Counted from the first letter of the stretch, positions 35,700-45,214 are shown. The stretch is 64,000 bases of DNA from CBDIHP01 sp965279195 (GCA_965279195.1 CBDIHP010000040.1:124001-188000); one strand, 5' to 3'. Translations and numbers: made by a program. The notes: generated from the sequence alone by a model not told the origin.

Positions 35700-37103
35700 T
35701 CACGGCTGCGGCACGCGCCTGGCCGGGACCGGCTCGGCCCGGAACTGGGTCTCGACGAACCGCTTCCAGGTCGGGATCTCGTAGCCGAAATCCTTGCCCG
35801 TCAATTTGATGAGGGCCTGCAGGACCTCATAGTTCTGGCGAGGGACAGCCACCATCTTGGGCGAGGGCCCGCGGCCGGGGATGTCGGTCCCGGCTCCGAC
35901 ATTCATCGGCGTGACACCGGTGTAGGTGCTGAATGGCACCGAGGTTGCGCCGAAGGCCACGACGCCCGGGCCGACCGCCGGCGGGGTGAGGACGGGCACC
36001 GACGGCCCATATCCGTTCATCATCCCGAACGCCGTGCCCGGGATCGCCGGCCCGACGTTGTTCACCGCGCCCGGGTCGACCGTCGGCTCGACCATGATCA
36101 TCTGGTAATCCACCGAGACGAGCGCGGGGACGAGCTTGGGCACGGCGGCCTTCGCCCCGAGGTTGCCGAGGGCCCAGGCCGCGCGGTTGATCACGGCGAT
36201 GTTCCTGGCGGCGAGGGCGTTGGTCAGCTCGGGGACGACGTTGGCGTCCTCGCGCTTCATCAGGGCGTTCATGGTCGGCTGGCGGACGGCCGGGTCGGGC
36301 TCGTTGAGGATCCGGTTCACGAGCGCCGAGGCCGCCTCGTGCCCGGGGATGTTCGCGAGCGCCTGGGCGGCGAGCGAGCGGATCTGGGGACTCTCATCCG
36401 ACCCGAGCGTCCGGAGGATCGGCCTCACGGCGACCTTGTCCTTGATCGCCAGGACCTGCGCCTGCGCCTCCTCGGATCGGGCCGGGTTGCCGTTCAGGAT
36501 GGCGTTGCGGAGCGTCCGGAGCCGCCGCGACCAGCCGGTCTGCTCGACGTTGAGCGTGGCCGACTCGTCCATGCGCTCCTTCTCTTCCTTGCTGATCCAC
36601 TTGCCCTTGACCTTCACCAGCCCCTGGGCCTCGCGGACCTGGTCGACGGTCAGCCACTTCTCGCCGTACTGCACGTGCCCCAGCTTCTGGTGGGCCTCGG
36701 CGTGCTTGTCGTCGAGCTTGACCGCCTCCTCGAAGTGGATGTTGGCCAGGTCGAACAGCCTCTGCTTCTCGCACCAGGCCCCCAGTTCGAACTCGGCCTG
36801 CGGCGTAGGCTGGAGCTTCGACTTGCGGTCGAGGTACTCGTCCAGGGGGCCCTTCTCGGGGATCACCTGGAGCACCTGGTCTTTCTTGAAGGTCAGCGGG
36901 GTCCGGCCCCTCTCTCCGAGGACGACGACCAGCCCCTTCTGGGCCGAGGTGCCGGGGATCACCTTCCCCTTGACCGACCCGCCGCCCCGGAGGACGATCC
37001 GGTCGCCGAGCGCGACTCCCGAGCCGAGCGACAGGGCGAGTAGGGTGACGGGCAGTCCGGCGAACCGCGCGACGCGACGCCCCTGGGGTTGAGCGTGGGC
37101 CAT
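35700..37103 (-). CDS. Exported HEAT-repeat protein
   Basis: The 467-residue protein has a signal-like N-terminus (GLPVTLLALSLGSGVALG), then a beta-type segment (IVLRGGGSVKGKVIPG) and a TPR-like stretch (FDLANIHFEEAVKLDDKHAE). HEAT repeats follow (ESPQIRSLAAQALANIPG, NIAVINRAAWALGNLGA), and a Pro/Gly-rich low-complexity region leads to a final helical piece. It is a probable periplasmic scaffold, with no catalytic motif. ATG at 37103 is set by GGAGG about 8 nt upstream; the frame upstream overlaps moaB on the other strand and is not used. It is divergent from moaB. Confidence 0.78.
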   Translation of the reverse strand: MAHAQPQGRRVARFAGLPVTLLALSLGSGVALGDRIVLRGGGSVKGKVIPGTSAQKGLVVVLGERGRTPLTFKKDQVLQVIPEKGPLDEYLDRKSKLQPTPQAEFELGAWCEKQRLFDLANIHFEEAVKLDDKHAEAHQKLGHVQYGEKWLTVDQVREAQGLVKVKGKWISKEEKERMDESATLNVEQTGWSRRLRTLRNAILNGNPARSEEAQAQVLAIKDKVAVRPILRTLGSDESPQIRSLAAQALANIPGHEAASALVNRILNEPDPAVRQPTMNALMKREDANVVPELTNALAARNIAVINRAAWALGNLGAKAAVPKLVPALVSVDYQMIMVEPTVDPGAVNNVGPAIPGTAFGMMNGYGPSVPVLTPPAVGPGVVAFGATSVPFSTYTGVTPMNVGAGTDIPGRGPSPKMVAVPRQNYEVLQALIKLTGKDFGYEIPTWKRFVETQFRAEPVPARRVPQP

Positions 37104-37141
37104 CAGTCCGAACCTCCAAGGGGCGAGCGGGAATTTAACCC

Positions 37142-37220
37142 TCACGATCCGCCTAGCCAAACGAAGCCACGGTTCCACTTTGACGGAATCGGTTCGCGAA
37201 CTCAACGCGACGGATCGTGA
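37142..37220. repeat. 10-bp inverted repeat in the HEAT/moaB divergent spacer
   Basis: TCACGATCCG at 37142-37151 matches CGGATCGTGA at 37211-37220 in reverse complement, with 59 bp between them. It lies between two divergent genes and could be an operator pair, but short repeats like this also occur by chance. Confidence 0.35.
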
Positions 37221-37281
37221 TTCGCTCATTTGGTAAAGCTGCGTGAATCCGGGGTCTTCATCGACTGGGAAGGTGGCGGGG

Positions 37282-37794
37282 ATGAGCGAGTCTGTGGTCG
37301 AGCATCGGGCGAAGGGGGCGAAGTCGTTCCGGCTGGCGGTCGTGACCGTGTCGGACACCCGGACGATCGAGACCGACACCGGCGGGGCCCTGGTGATCGA
37401 ACTGGCCCGGGGGGCCGGCCACGAGGTCGTCGAGCGGGCCATCGTGCCGGATGAGCCAGACCGGATGCGGGAGGCCCTCGGACGGTTCCATGCCCTGCCC
37501 GACCTCCACGCCATCCTGATGACGGGCGGCACCGGGATCAGCCCGCGCGACCAGACCTACGAGACCGTCTCCGCCCTCCTCACTAAGCCGATCCCCGGCT
37601 ATGGCGAGCTGTTCCGGATGCTCAGCTACGCCGAGATCGGCCCCGCCTGCCTCCTCAGCCGCGCCGTCGGGGGGCTCTGGGATGACCAGGTGGTTCTCGT
37701 CATGCCCGGCTCTCGCGCGGCCATCGAACTGGCGATGACCAGGATCATCCTTCCCGAGCTGGGCCACCTCGTCACCGAGGCCCGCAAGCGTTGA
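37282..37794 (+). CDS. moaB: Molybdenum cofactor biosynthesis protein B
   Basis: The 170-residue protein belongs to the MoaB/MogA family that handles molybdopterin adenylylation. Family motifs are TVSDTRTIETDTGG, LMTGGTGISPRDQTYE, PGYGELFRMLSY and VMPGSRAAIELAM. The length fits MoaB better than MogA (about 195). ATG at 37282 is chosen because the conserved N-terminus follows it; an ATG 13 codons upstream has poorer sequence. No other cofactor genes are nearby. It is divergent from the HEAT-repeat gene. Confidence 0.9.
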   Translation: MSESVVEHRAKGAKSFRLAVVTVSDTRTIETDTGGALVIELARGAGHEVVERAIVPDEPDRMREALGRFHALPDLHAILMTGGTGISPRDQTYETVSALLTKPIPGYGELFRMLSYAEIGPACLLSRAVGGLWDDQVVLVMPGSRAAIELAMTRIILPELGHLVTEARKR

Positions 37795-37874
37795 CGCTCC
37801 GGGCGGGGTGATTATTCGATCCCCAGGACACTCGCCCGGCGCCTACAAGCCACTTGCCCGCTGAATCTGCGGGG

Positions 37875-39329
37875 CTATTCGGCGGGGGAAATCCTCTGCC
37901 GCCAGGCATAAAGTGCGATGGCGCTGGCGGTTGCGGCGTTGAGGGATTCGACGCCCTCGGCGATCGGGATCCGGCGCCGGGGGCCCTGGCGGAGGGCGTC
38001 GGTCAGGCCGGGGCCCTCAACGCCGACGACCAGGCCGAAGCGGTCGGGGAACGGCTCGGCGTCGAGAGTCGGGCCGTCGGTCGCCAGGGCGATCAGGGGG
38101 GCCGACGTCTCGCCGGGGAGGTCCTTGATCGACGGGCCTTGCAGCAACGGAACCTGGAAGAGCGCGGGGCCAGCCGCCCTCGCCGACTTGGGGTGGAAGG
38201 GGTGGGCGGCTTCCTGCAGGAGGACGACCCGCGCGGCCCCGAACGCCGCCGCCGATCGGAGTGCGGCGCCGACGTTCTCGGGGTCCTGGAACGGGACCAG
38301 CAGGGTGCAGCCCTCCGGCCAGTCTCCCTGCGGTTCCCACCGGGCGGGCTCGGACACCCGGACCATGAGCAAGGGCGAGTGCGTGCCGGCGACGTCCAGC
38401 TCCTTGAACAGTGGGTCGGCCAGGCGGATCCAGGGGAGTTGCAACCCCCCGTCGGTCGGCGGGGGTGTGCCCTTGGTGTCGGTGAGCCAGGCCGAGACGC
38501 GGTCGGGGAACTTGCTGAGGATCTCGCCGACCACACGGCTGCCTGAGATCAGGGCCAGCCCCTGCTTACGGATGCCCTTGCCGGTCAGCAGGTCGCGGGC
38601 GAGCTTGAAGGTCGGATTGCTGTCGCTGGTGACCTCGCGGACCTCGCCCTCGTACGCCCGCACCGGGGCCGCCGGGGCTTCGCCTTCGAGTCGCTCGTAC
38701 ACGACCAGCCGGCGATCGTGCGGCGTGCCGGGGATCTGGTATTTGTGGTCGGCGACCAGCTTGAACAGGTCCTTGTGGGTGGTCCCCGCCTCGACGATCT
38801 CGTCGTCGCACTCGGGCCCCTTCATCAGGAGCATCTTGCCGCCCACCTCGATGCACCCGGCGACCCGGTCGAGGGTCTCGGGGATCGAAGCGACCGCCCG
38901 GGTGATGACCCCTCCCACCTTGCGCGGGAAGCGGGAGTTCACCTTGTTGGCGTAGACCTCGACCTTCTTGAGCCCCAGCCGTTCCACGACCATCTGCAGG
39001 AAATCCGCCCGCGCGCCCCGGGGCTCGGCGAGGATCATCTCCAGGTCCGGCCGGGCGATCTTCAGGGGAATCCCCGGCAACCCCGGCCCCGAGCCCATGT
39101 CGATCAGCGGGCCCGGCAGCTCTTCGAACTGCAGGACCAGGAGGCTGTCGACATAGTGCTTGAGCACCATGTTCTCGAAGTTGTGGATGCGGGTGAGGTT
39201 CAGCTCCTCGTTCGCCGTGCGGAGCAGCCCGTGGTATTCCCAGAGCCTCTCATACGCGGACGGTTCGAGCCGGATCCCGCAGTCCTCGATGATGCGCTTC
39301 AGGAATGTCTTGCTGGGTGTGATGGACAT
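37875..39329 (-). CDS. rsmG: Fusion of 16S rRNA m7G methyltransferase RsmG and a TrmH/SpoU-family methyltransferase
   Basis: This 484-residue single reading frame joins two methyltransferases. Residues 1-215 are RsmG (m7G527 of 16S rRNA), with the SAM site LIDMGSGPGLPGIPL (75-89), NLTRIHNFENMVLKHYVDS and VITRAVASIPE. Residues 240-330 resemble the SpoU substrate-binding domain (RKQGLALISGSRVVGEI). Residues 340-478 hold the three trefoil-knot motifs: NVGAALRSA with N352, LVVGVEGPGL with E438, and IPIAEGVESLNAATA with S462-L463-N464. Both active sites look intact, and no stop or frame change separates them. ATG at 39329 is used because the frame upstream is a low-complexity repeat. Which ribose the second half modifies is unknown; rRNA is likely. 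Confidence 0.92.
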   Translation of the reverse strand: MSITPSKTFLKRIIEDCGIRLEPSAYERLWEYHGLLRTANEELNLTRIHNFENMVLKHYVDSLLVLQFEELPGPLIDMGSGPGLPGIPLKIARPDLEMILAEPRGARADFLQMVVERLGLKKVEVYANKVNSRFPRKVGGVITRAVASIPETLDRVAGCIEVGGKMLLMKGPECDDEIVEAGTTHKDLFKLVADHKYQIPGTPHDRRLVVYERLEGEAPAAPVRAYEGEVREVTSDSNPTFKLARDLLTGKGIRKQGLALISGSRVVGEILSKFPDRVSAWLTDTKGTPPPTDGGLQLPWIRLADPLFKELDVAGTHSPLLMVRVSEPARWEPQGDWPEGCTLLVPFQDPENVGAALRSAAAFGAARVVLLQEAAHPFHPKSARAAGPALFQVPLLQGPSIKDLPGETSAPLIALATDGPTLDAEPFPDRFGLVVGVEGPGLTDALRQGPRRRIPIAEGVESLNAATASAIALYAWRQRISPAE

Positions 39330-39350
39330 GGGTGGGGTGCGGGAGAGTTT

Positions 39351-39538
39351 GAACCGCAAAGACGCAAAGAGTGCAAAGGAAGCGAATTGAGCCACAGAGA
39401 GACGGAGGGCACAGAGAATGAGAGGGGAGAGGTAAGGGAGTCGATTTTAAGTCCAAAGATTCAATGATCTTCTCGTCTCACTCCGTGTTCTCTGTGTCTT
39501 AATTCGCATCCTTTGCGCTCTTTGCGGCTTTGCGGTTC
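39351..39538. repeat. ACCGCAAAGACGCAAAG-type inverted repeat
   Basis: The arm from 39351 (starting GAACCGCAAAG) is mirrored from 39538 backwards. About 50 bases match with few differences, including CACAGAGA at the inner ends, and the arms enclose about 70 bp. Purine-rich repeats of this sort are scattered in many bacterial genomes. The element lies between the ABC permease stop and the rsmG start, so it forms the rsmG leader. Confidence 0.85.
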
Positions 39539-39552
39539 AATCGATTTTCATT

Positions 39553-40359
39553 TCAACTACTGGCACTGCGATACGACCGCAGGGCGTGCTGGAAGAATTT
39601 GCGGCTGACCCAGAACATGGCGACGGTGGCGACGAGGGTGAAGCCGACCATCCGGAAGTCGAGCAGCCGCACCATCGAGGCGGCGGGGACGTTCACGACG
39701 ACGAGGATCGGCATCACGAACGTGAAGAAGACCCCGACGGGCTGGAACACGGTGCCCCGGAAGATCTCCTTTGGGTAACGCGCCAGGCTGGAGAACAGCC
39801 ACCACATCTCCATCAGGCTCTGGTTCCGGACCATCCAGACCGAGGCCGAGGTCAGGAGCAGCATGAAACTGTAGCAGATGATCGTCCCGCAGGCGAAGGT
39901 CAGCAGGAACGTCGCCAGCCGGACCGGGTCGAATGCCCAGCCCAGGCGGTAGAGCGCCAGTAGCATCACCCCCGCGCCCATGATGACGTTCGGGGCCGTG
40001 GCCCAGTCGACCTTGCGGCAGGTCACCAGGAACTGCTCGTCGACGGGCTTGAGCAGCAGGAAGTCGAGGTCCCCGGTGCGGACGAGTTCGGTGAACTCGT
40101 TGCAGTTTTCGAGGAACAGCGTCTCGATCAGCCCGTTCATCGCGAAGAAGCAGCCGACGAAGAACAGGTACTCGTTCTCCGGCCAGTCGGCGACGGTCTT
40201 GGTCTTGGCGAAGACCGTGGCGTAGAATGCCATCAGGATCCCCAGCCAGATGACCTCGACCGACACCTTGACCAGGAAGTTCCCCCGGAAGGCCATCTCC
40301 CGCGCCAGCGTGTAGCGGGCGAGCGAGCCGAGGAGTCGCGGGTATTTCATGGCACTCAT
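39553..40359 (-). CDS. ABC-2 type transporter permease
   Basis: This 268-residue inner-membrane protein has six predicted membrane segments and belongs to the permease type paired with COG4586-like ATPases. Hydrophobic stretches include VIWLGILMAFYATVF, NVIMGAGVMLLALYRLGWAF and FFTFVMPILVVVNVPA; the family segment KPVDEQFLVTCRK is also present. It is the third gene of a same-strand unit: ATPase, permease, permease. It begins only 6 bp after the stop of the other permease. Substrate unknown; an exporter is most likely. Confidence 0.88.
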   Translation of the reverse strand: MSAMKYPRLLGSLARYTLAREMAFRGNFLVKVSVEVIWLGILMAFYATVFAKTKTVADWPENEYLFFVGCFFAMNGLIETLFLENCNEFTELVRTGDLDFLLLKPVDEQFLVTCRKVDWATAPNVIMGAGVMLLALYRLGWAFDPVRLATFLLTFACGTIICYSFMLLLTSASVWMVRNQSLMEMWWLFSSLARYPKEIFRGTVFQPVGVFFTFVMPILVVVNVPAASMVRLLDFRMVGFTLVATVAMFWVSRKFFQHALRSYRSASS

Positions 40360-40365
40360 GGTCGC

Positions 40366-41247
40366 TCAGCCTCCGTACGCGCTGTAGCGCTTCAGGCCCA
40401 GGCGGAACAGCGTCCGGGCCAGGACGATGAAGAAGACCGACCAGAGCAACTGAGCGATCAGCGCCCACACCAGCGCCGTCCCCTTGACCTTCCCCAGGAA
40501 CACCACCGCCGGGAAGTACGCCATGTACTGGAACGGCAGCGACTTGAGGATCCCCGCCCAGGGCTCCGGCAGGAGGTCGAGCGGGAGCATGTGGCCGGAG
40601 ATGAAGAAGTTCAGGGTCATGACGATGTAGAGCAACGACGTCACTTCCAGGAACCAGAACCCCACCATCCCCACGCACGTCTCGAAGAAGAAACCGACCA
40701 CGAACGCCAGCACGAGCGAGATCAGGAAGGCCACCCAGGTCATCGCGTCGGGAAGGCTGTCGAAGTAGTGCCGGCAGAGGAAGAACAGGATCCCGTACGG
40801 CAGGGCCGAGGTCACGATGTACGCGACCTTGTGGGCCACACGGTAGGCGACGAGGTAGCCGATCATGTCCAGGGGCTGGATCAGGTAGCGTTTGAGCGTC
40901 CCCTCGCGGATGTCGCGGGCGATGCCGCCGGCCAGGCCGGGCATGCTGGAGAACATCCGGCTGATGTTCGTCAGCAGCAGGTACGCGATCATCTCGTTGT
41001 ACGTAAACCCGTTCAGGCTCGACTGCCCCGAACCCTGGTAGATCGACTGCCAGAGCAGGATCGTCGTGACCATCGGCAGGAACCGGAGAAACGTCCCGAG
41101 CAGGAAGTCCGCCCGGTAGGTCATCCGCTCGACCAGCGAGGCGCGGAAGATCTTGAAATACTTCCGGACGGTCGCCACCGGCCCGGGGGATCGGGTGGGG
41201 TGGTTGGTCGCGACGGGGGCGAGGGCGGCGGCGTCAGGCGGCGTCAT
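40366..41247 (-). CDS. ABC-2 type transporter permease
   Basis: This 293-residue membrane protein has about six hydrophobic segments (FLPMVTTILLWQSIYQG, LVLAFVVGFFFETCVGMVG, ALIAQLLWSVFFIVLARTLF) after a cytoplasmic N-terminal arm. The segment GTLKRYLIQPLDMIGYLVAYR contacts the ATPase in related exporters. It overlaps the ATPase gene by 14 bases and is followed closely by a second permease, so the three make one heterodimeric exporter. Confidence 0.88.
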   Translation of the reverse strand: MTPPDAAALAPVATNHPTRSPGPVATVRKYFKIFRASLVERMTYRADFLLGTFLRFLPMVTTILLWQSIYQGSGQSSLNGFTYNEMIAYLLLTNISRMFSSMPGLAGGIARDIREGTLKRYLIQPLDMIGYLVAYRVAHKVAYIVTSALPYGILFFLCRHYFDSLPDAMTWVAFLISLVLAFVVGFFFETCVGMVGFWFLEVTSLLYIVMTLNFFISGHMLPLDLLPEPWAGILKSLPFQYMAYFPAVVFLGKVKGTALVWALIAQLLWSVFFIVLARTLFRLGLKRYSAYGG

Positions 41248-42226
41248 TGCTGGCCTTCCCCTCCTCGAACACCCGGGCGATGATCTGCTCCAGCGGCGGG
41301 TCGACCACGCTGACGTCCTCGACCACGTTCCCGTCCAGGATCGCGCCCAGGACCTCCGCCACCTTGTTCCGCGGCACCTTCAGGTCGGCCGATGGCCCCT
41401 CGGTGCGGGTCACCTCGCCGTAACGCGCGAGGTCGTCGGGCAGGCCGCCGCCGAACCGGAGCTTCACCAGCTTGTCGTTGCCGAACTTGTTCGTGATCCC
41501 CGACAGCGGGCCGTCGTAGACGAGCTTGCCGTGGGTGATGACCAGGACGCGGTCGCAGAGCACCTCGACGTCCCGCATGTAGTGGCTCGTGAGGAGCATG
41601 GTCACGCCGCGCCTGGCGTGGTAGTCCTTGAGGCACTTCTGGATCGCCACCTGCGCGATGACGTCCAGGCCGATCGTCGGCTCGTCCAGCAGCAGCAGGC
41701 TCGGCCTGTGAAGCAGGGCGGCGATGAGTTCCATCTTCATCCGCTCGCCCAGCGACAGCTCGCGGACGGCCTGCCTCGTGAGCTTCTCGACGCCGAGGAG
41801 TTCGGTCAGCTCGTTGAGCGTCGCGTTGAACTCGGCGGCGGGGAGCGAGTAGATCTCCCGGTGGAGCTGGAAGCTGTCGGCGGCGGGGAGGTCCCACCAG
41901 AGCTGATTCTTCTGGCCCATGACGAGGGCGAACTGCCTTCGGTAGGCGTCCTGCCGCTGCCAGGGGGTGAATCCGAGCACCTCGGCCGAGCCGGCGTTGG
42001 GATAAATCAGGCCCGAGAGCATCTTGAGCGTCGTGGTCTTTCCCGCGCCGTTGGGCCCCAGGAACGCCACCATCTCGCCGGGCTCGATCGTGAAGCTGAC
42101 CCCGTCGACCGCCCGGACTTCCTTGTACTCTCGATTGTACAGGCCCTTGAGGGCCCCCAGGATCCCTTCCTTCTTCTGGAAGACCTTGTACGTCTTGGTC
42201 AGGCCCTCCGCCCGGATGATCGGCAT
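41234..42226 (-). CDS. ABC transporter ATP-binding protein (COG4586-like)
   Basis: The 330-residue ATPase powers the two ABC-2 permeases encoded downstream. It has Walker A GPNGAGKTT (57-65), the ABC signature LSLGERMKMEL, Walker B LLLLDEPT and the switch His in LLTSHYMRDVE. The C-terminal 80 residues are the extra domain typical of this drug/viologen-exporter-like subfamily. The N-terminal TKTYKVFQKKEGILGALKGL insert is also subfamily-typical. It is first in a coupled three-gene operon. Confidence 0.94.
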   Translation of the reverse strand: MPIIRAEGLTKTYKVFQKKEGILGALKGLYNREYKEVRAVDGVSFTIEPGEMVAFLGPNGAGKTTTLKMLSGLIYPNAGSAEVLGFTPWQRQDAYRRQFALVMGQKNQLWWDLPAADSFQLHREIYSLPAAEFNATLNELTELLGVEKLTRQAVRELSLGERMKMELIAALLHRPSLLLLDEPTIGLDVIAQVAIQKCLKDYHARRGVTMLLTSHYMRDVEVLCDRVLVITHGKLVYDGPLSGITNKFGNDKLVKLRFGGGLPDDLARYGEVTRTEGPSADLKVPRNKVAEVLGAILDGNVVEDVSVVDPPLEQIIARVFEEGKASNDAA

Positions 42227-42332
42227 CAGTCTCCCCGCTCCTCGGCCATTGAAGCCCCGTTGCTCCCTCGTGCGAGCATTCTAGGCAATCAGGGTACAAA
42301 ACGACAGAGGAACCGGGCCGGGTTGGAATTGT

Positions 42333-45188
42333 TCAACGGGGCCGGAGGCCCTTCAGGATCGGGTCGGCGTCGATCTCCCGGGCGTGATCGGGGTCGCGGA
42401 AATAACCCGTCTCGGCGGCCTTGGTCACGCAGTAGGTCGCCAGCCCCCGGAACCGCTCGGCGGCCGGCTTCCCCTTCGCGGCGTCCGCGGCCAGCGCGAA
42501 CAGCCGGGCGTAGAGCAACTGGACCGTGGCGACCATCGCCCCCGATTTCAAGACCGATTCCGCGACAGGGCCCAGCGCCAGGGCGTCGGCCTCCCGGACG
42601 GTTTGACCCCGTTCGAGCCGCTGAATCGCTTCGATCAGCGGGCGGAGCGGCGGCGGGATCTTCGCCACGGCGAGTGGGGCGAGGCGGTCGGCCTCGGCCT
42701 TCGAACCGAGCCGGATCAGGATCGAAACCCGGCCGCAGGCGCAGACGGCTTCCGTCAGCGGCAACCCCGGCAGGGCGGCCCGCTCGCGGTCGCTGACCGA
42801 CTTGAGCGTCGCGTCGATCCGATCGAGCCGGGCGATCGCCTCATCCTTCCGCCCGGTCTCCGCGAGGGCGTAGGCGTCGTTCAGGAGGAGGATCGCGAGG
42901 ATCGGCTTGTGCGCCGCGTAGCCGTTGGCCTCGTTCCGGACGCCTTCCATGGTCCGCAACGCCTCGTCCGCGATCCGATGCAGCTCCTCGAACCGGCCGG
43001 AGGCGTATTCCACCAGGCCCAGGGAGGTCAGCTGGCCGACCAGTTCGAGCCGGTAGACATCGACCTGGGGGCTCTCACGCACCAGCGAGCGGACGAGGTA
43101 GGCGGCGGCCGTGATGTGGGTCCTTGCTTCCTCCAGCTTCGCCCTGGCGAGTTCACCGGTCAGGGGCGCCGAGTGGGCGAAGTCCACGCTTCCTCGGCGA
43201 CCCTCATAATAGGCCAGGGCGAAGCGGTATTCGAGCGACGCGGGGTTTTCCTTCACCAGCACCCGGGCGGCGTTGAACCCCTGATCGAAGGCCTCCTGCG
43301 CCTTCGCCGGCTGGTTCGCGGCGAAGTAGGCCTCCGCGAGCATCCCGGCCGTCCGGGAGAGGTTCCGCAGATACGCCGCCCGACCGGGCTGGAGCCAGAG
43401 CAGTTCGGAATTGGCCTCGATGGCACGCTCGTACTCGGCCGCCACTTCGGCCGCGGGCTTCCTCTGCGCATTCCAGACCTGGGCCCGGGTGTGGTGCGCG
43501 GCGTAGAGGCACTCCGGGGGCACGCTCGCCGACCGCCGGCGCTTGAATTCCTCCTCGGCCTCGGCGATCTGACGTTCGAGGGTCCGCGCGCAGTCGTCGA
43601 GCCGGGAGTCGCGGAGCTGGGTCGCGGAGATGCTGGACAGGCACGTGAGCCGACCGTCCCGCGCGGCGAGATCGGAGGGTGTTTGCCGTACGATCGCGTC
43701 GAACTCTTCCAGCGACCGGTTCAGTTGCGACATCGCCTCGTCGTATGTGCCGACGATGGCCGTGACCGACGCCAGCCGCATCCTCGCCCTCGCCAGCTCC
43801 GCCCGGATGGCCGGGTCCCCGGGCCGCTCGCGCAGGAGGGCTTCATAGGACGAGGTCGCCGACGCCAGCAATTCCTTCCGCAAGGGTTGCAGGCTGGGGA
43901 CGTCGAGCAGGCGGTTCTCGCCCACGTTCGTGAGGTAGCCGTCGATGGTGTCGAGCGCCCGGCCCAGATACTCCCGCGACTGCCTGGCATTGGCCTCCGC
44001 GCGTCGCCACTGCCAGGCGATCCCCGAGACGCCCGCGATCAGCGCGACCATCAGCGAGAGGCTCAGCAACGACGCCACCGGCCGACGTCGGGCGAGTTTC
44101 CACGCCCGGCCGATCAGCCCCGAGGGCCTCGCCTGGATCGGCTCGCCCGCGAGCCAGCGGCGGAGGTCGGCCGAGACGTCCCCCGCACCGCGATAGCGCC
44201 GGGATGGATCCTTCTCGATCGCCTTGAGGCAGATGGTCTGGAGTTCCCAGGGGATGCCGTCGTTCAGAGAGCGCGGGGGCTTCGGCTCGTCGTCGAGGAT
44301 CTGCCGGAGGATGCGGTGCGCCGTCCCCCGGAACGGCGGCTCGCCGGCCAGGGATTCGTAGAGGCTGATCCCGAGGCTGTAGACGTCGGCGAGCGGCCCG
44401 ACCTGGGCCTCCCCCCTGGCCTGCTCCGGGCTGAGGTACGCGGGGGTGCCGGCGACCGATCCATCCTGGGTGAGATTGCCCTCGTCGTCCGCGACCCGGG
44501 CCAGGCCGAAGTCGCCGATCCGGGCCCGGCCGCTGGCGGAGTCGATCAGGATGTTCGCCGGCTTCACGTCGCGGTGGACGAGCCCCGCCGCGTGGGCCGC
44601 CGCGATCCCCTCGCCCACCTCGGCGATCACCCGGGCCGCCGTCCTGGGATCCAGCGGGCCGGATTCCCGGATCCGCTCGGCCAGGCTCGGGCCGTCGATG
44701 AACTCCAGGACGAGATAGGGCGTCGCTTCATCCGGGTCGCTGGTGCCGTAGAGACGGACGATGTGGTCGTGCTCGACCGTCCCGGCGGCGCGGGCTTCGA
44801 GCAGGAACCGCCGCCTCGCCCGGTCGTCGACCAGGTCCGATCTCAGAACCTTCAGGGCCACGACCCGCCCGATGTGTCGGTCCCGGGCGCGATAGACCGT
44901 TCCCATACCGCCCCGGCCGATCTCGGCCTCGATCGCGAAAACACCGAGCGACGCGGGGGCCTCGGCCGCGCGGAAGGACTTCCGGACCGATTCCCTCGCC
45001 GCGCGGGTGGCGTCCGGCCCCGCCCCGTCGAGCCACGACGCCAGCGCCGGGTCGTCCGAAAGCCGCTCCAGGGTCGCGAGGCAGCCCTCGCAGGTCTCGA
45101 CGTGGGCCCGCAGCCGCGAGGCCCGGTCGGGCTCGCTGTCGCCATCGAGGAGTTGCCGGATCTCTTCCGCGGAAGGGCATTCGATCAT
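42333..45188 (-). CDS. Membrane Ser/Thr protein kinase with N-terminal zinc finger and C-terminal TPR-like domain
   Basis: The 951-residue protein repeats the plan of the kinase at 13-15 kb. It has a zinc-binding anti-sigma-like motif (H29, C33, C36), then a Hanks kinase with IGRGGMGTVYRARD, VALKVL, HRDVKPANIL, DFGLA and SPEQARGE, all intact. One transmembrane helix (LLSLSLMVALIAGVSGIAW) follows. The outer 520 residues carry TPR-like repeats (YDEAMSQLNRSLEEFDAIV, PAKAQEAFDQGFNAARVLV). It probably senses an extracytoplasmic partner. It lies 26 bp downstream of an ECF sigma gene, which it is likely to regulate. Confidence 0.94.
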   Translation of the reverse strand: MIECPSAEEIRQLLDGDSEPDRASRLRAHVETCEGCLATLERLSDDPALASWLDGAGPDATRAARESVRKSFRAAEAPASLGVFAIEAEIGRGGMGTVYRARDRHIGRVVALKVLRSDLVDDRARRRFLLEARAAGTVEHDHIVRLYGTSDPDEATPYLVLEFIDGPSLAERIRESGPLDPRTAARVIAEVGEGIAAAHAAGLVHRDVKPANILIDSASGRARIGDFGLARVADDEGNLTQDGSVAGTPAYLSPEQARGEAQVGPLADVYSLGISLYESLAGEPPFRGTAHRILRQILDDEPKPPRSLNDGIPWELQTICLKAIEKDPSRRYRGAGDVSADLRRWLAGEPIQARPSGLIGRAWKLARRRPVASLLSLSLMVALIAGVSGIAWQWRRAEANARQSREYLGRALDTIDGYLTNVGENRLLDVPSLQPLRKELLASATSSYEALLRERPGDPAIRAELARARMRLASVTAIVGTYDEAMSQLNRSLEEFDAIVRQTPSDLAARDGRLTCLSSISATQLRDSRLDDCARTLERQIAEAEEEFKRRRSASVPPECLYAAHHTRAQVWNAQRKPAAEVAAEYERAIEANSELLWLQPGRAAYLRNLSRTAGMLAEAYFAANQPAKAQEAFDQGFNAARVLVKENPASLEYRFALAYYEGRRGSVDFAHSAPLTGELARAKLEEARTHITAAAYLVRSLVRESPQVDVYRLELVGQLTSLGLVEYASGRFEELHRIADEALRTMEGVRNEANGYAAHKPILAILLLNDAYALAETGRKDEAIARLDRIDATLKSVSDRERAALPGLPLTEAVCACGRVSILIRLGSKAEADRLAPLAVAKIPPPLRPLIEAIQRLERGQTVREADALALGPVAESVLKSGAMVATVQLLYARLFALAADAAKGKPAAERFRGLATYCVTKAAETGYFRDPDHAREIDADPILKGLRPR

Positions 45189-45214
45189 GTTCGGCCCCTC
45201 CAGCCGGGCCGGCG

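Noticed and set aside
35700..37532. Longer HEAT-repeat frame reaching into moaB
   Set aside because: It would be antisense to moaB; GGAGG and a signal-like sequence mark 37103 as the start.
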